NCBI GenBank assembly: GCA_027484445.1
Contig: JAIXSY010000055.1
Coordinates: 124,001 to 188,000, forward strand
Source: Verrucomicrobiaceae bacterium
GTDB lineage: Bacteria; Verrucomicrobiota; Verrucomicrobiia; Verrucomicrobiales; Verrucomicrobiaceae
DNA length: 64,000 nucleotides
Direction: 5' to 3'
Position numbers and translations under genes: made by a program. The notes under the pieces are model-generated. The model made no database searches. It was not told the origin of the DNA and saw only the letters and a program-made list of their open reading frames with translations. Each line of letters begins with the position of its first letter. Position 1 is the stretch's first letter. This document shows positions 63,362-64,000 of this stretch, in pieces.

Positions 63362-63802
63362 TTAGGCGACGACTTTCTGCTGATCCAACCGCCCTGCGGC
63401 GTAAGCCTGGAAGACGCGGCGGATCTCATCGCGCACGCGGCGAAAGACCTGCATCTGCTCTTCCTCGGTGCCGGTGGCATGGGCGGGGTCATCAAAGCCC
63501 CAGTGGTGGCGATTCACCTGCCCTGGAAAGATCGGACAGGCCTGATCTGCATTGCCACAGACGGTGATGACGGTTTCGACCGACTGAGCCAGGAACTCGT
63601 CGAGGTGCTTGGACCGATGGGCGCTGATGTCGATCCCGATTTCAGCCATAGCTCGGATCGCCAGCGGGTGGACGTAACCCGCAGGTTTGGAGCCTGCACT
63701 GGCGACCTGAAAGGCAGGGCCGAGGGCCTGGCGGAGAATGCCTTCCGCCAAGTGAGAGCGGCATGAATTTCCCGTGCAAAGGATGAGGAGGGTGGGTGTC
63801 AT
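63362..63802 (-). CDS. arsC: Thioredoxin-type arsenate reductase
   Basis: From ATG 63802 the product is 146 residues. It has the LMW-PTPase-like loop ILCTGNSCRSHLAEG (Cys9, Cys14 and Arg15) and the second Cys pair in VCGNADQACPIF, matching the four Cys of the pI258-type enzymes that pass electrons from thioredoxin. It reduces arsenate to arsenite. Its ATG overlaps the stop of the aquaporin gene in an ATGA arrangement, so the two are translationally coupled. No arsB, acr3 or arsR gene is visible; they may lie beyond the right edge. Confidence 0.94.
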   Translation of the reverse strand: MTPTLLILCTGNSCRSHLAEGILRQALGPAFQVASAGSKPAGYVHPLAIRAMAEIGIDISAHRSKHLDEFLAQSVETVITVCGNADQACPIFPGQVNRHHWGFDDPAHATGTEEEQMQVFRRVRDEIRRVFQAYAAGRLDQQKVVA

Positions 63803-64000
63803 GGTGAAGGAGACTTTGAAAGGCAGCAGCAGCCTGCGGGGCGGCAGCCCATGCAAAGTGGAATGGCCGCGAGTGCCCCCACGATCGGCGCGAGGAGGTA
63901 GATCCACAGGTGCTGCAGGTGCCCGGAGACCAGGGCAGGTGCCAAGGAGCGCACGGGATTCATGGAGGCCCCGCAGACGGGGCCGGCGAACATGGCCTCT
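63799..64000 (-). CDS. MIP-family aquaporin (arsenite channel type), 5' end outside window
   Basis: The C-terminal 66 or so residues are visible. The second NPA region reads FAGPVCGASMNPVRSLAPALVSG, with NPV in place of NPA, followed by the last helix (LWIYLLAPIVGALAAIPLCM). The tail is Cys-rich (C-M-G-C, then G-C-C-C). Aquaporins beside arsC, as in Sinorhizobium aqpS, export arsenite down its gradient. The gene ends with TGA overlapping the arsC start. The N-terminal three quarters lie beyond the window. A Met in the visible part is not the start, because the frame is open to the edge. Confidence 0.85.
   Translation of the reverse strand, partial: EAMFAGPVCGASMNPVRSLAPALVSGHLQHLWIYLLAPIVGALAAIPLCMGCRPAGCCCLSKSPSP

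Noticed and set aside
63799..63993. A complete 64-residue protein starting at 63993
   Set aside because: The frame is open to the window edge, and the sequence is the C-terminal part of an aquaporin, so this is a truncation by the window.
1..64000. CRISPR arrays, transposases, integrases or toxin-antitoxin and defence genes
   Set aside because: No regular spaced repeats and no proteins with these signatures were found in any frame.

Overview
The window looks like a chromosomal segment of a Verrucomicrobiota bacterium, most like Prosthecobacter and relatives in Verrucomicrobiaceae. The family assignment is inference. It rests on a PVC-typical gene mix (a cytochrome c-WD40 fusion, ThuA, a DUF1501 protein, a DUF1080 protein and a very large secreted LamG/Ig/cytochrome protein), a Gram-negative envelope (complete Mla pathway, LolA-like and Wza-like proteins), weak or absent Shine-Dalgarno sites and roughly 55-62% G+C coding sequence. 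There is no rRNA, CRISPR array, prophage, transposase or recognisable defence island. Most of the window is ordinary chromosome.

Layout, first half. 1-6.9 kb: a truncated cytochrome/WD40 gene, a glycine-rich RRM protein, an AraC regulator, rsfS, then xseB-dxs-DUF167, and galU on the other strand. 6.9-11.7 kb: a minus-strand string (L,D-transpeptidase, MFS transporter, ThuA, secreted propeller-like protein, galU). 11.9-18.2 kb: one 2,096-residue secreted di-haem multidomain protein. 18.2-21.4 kb: TspO, AraC and a large glycine-zipper membrane protein. 21.6-25.5 kb: mlaE-F-D-C-A plus DUF423, which is the retrograde phospholipid transport pathway in one transcription unit. 25.5-32.6 kb: aminopeptidase P, a coiled-coil membrane protein, DUF1501, thiE, a LolA-like protein and the HprK/HPr pair.

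Layout, second half. 33-39 kb: glycosyltransferase, 2-hydroxyacid dehydrogenase, Wza-like lipoprotein, DoxX, ruvC and gpmI, then an A+T-richer orphan gene whose first codons form a terminator-like hairpin. 39.6-46.9 kb: a small phosphatase, a secreted SGNH-like protein, opcA without zwf, a Tat-type sugar isomerase, a structured intergenic region, an AI-2E family permease and a methyltransferase. 47-53.8 kb: a proton-pumping pyrophosphatase with a good terminator, a CcoI-type copper ATPase, glycerate kinase, then tRNA-Gln, a eukaryotic-type hisA and tRNA-Val. 53.9-64 kb: polX, an AGCS symporter, an alpha/beta hydrolase, DUF4112, a GspE/PilB ATPase, a REP-like repeat, a double-DUF1080 protein, a sigma factor, and arsC with the end of an aquaporin gene.

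The clearest functional modules are Mla lipid transport, HprK-HPr regulation and aquaporin-ArsC arsenic detoxification. The least explained signals are the nested palindromes at 44281-44369 and 44563-44616, the hairpin inside the start of the 38921 gene, the glycine-zipper membrane protein divergent from mla, and the giant cytochrome protein. I found no convincing wholly new multi-gene system.
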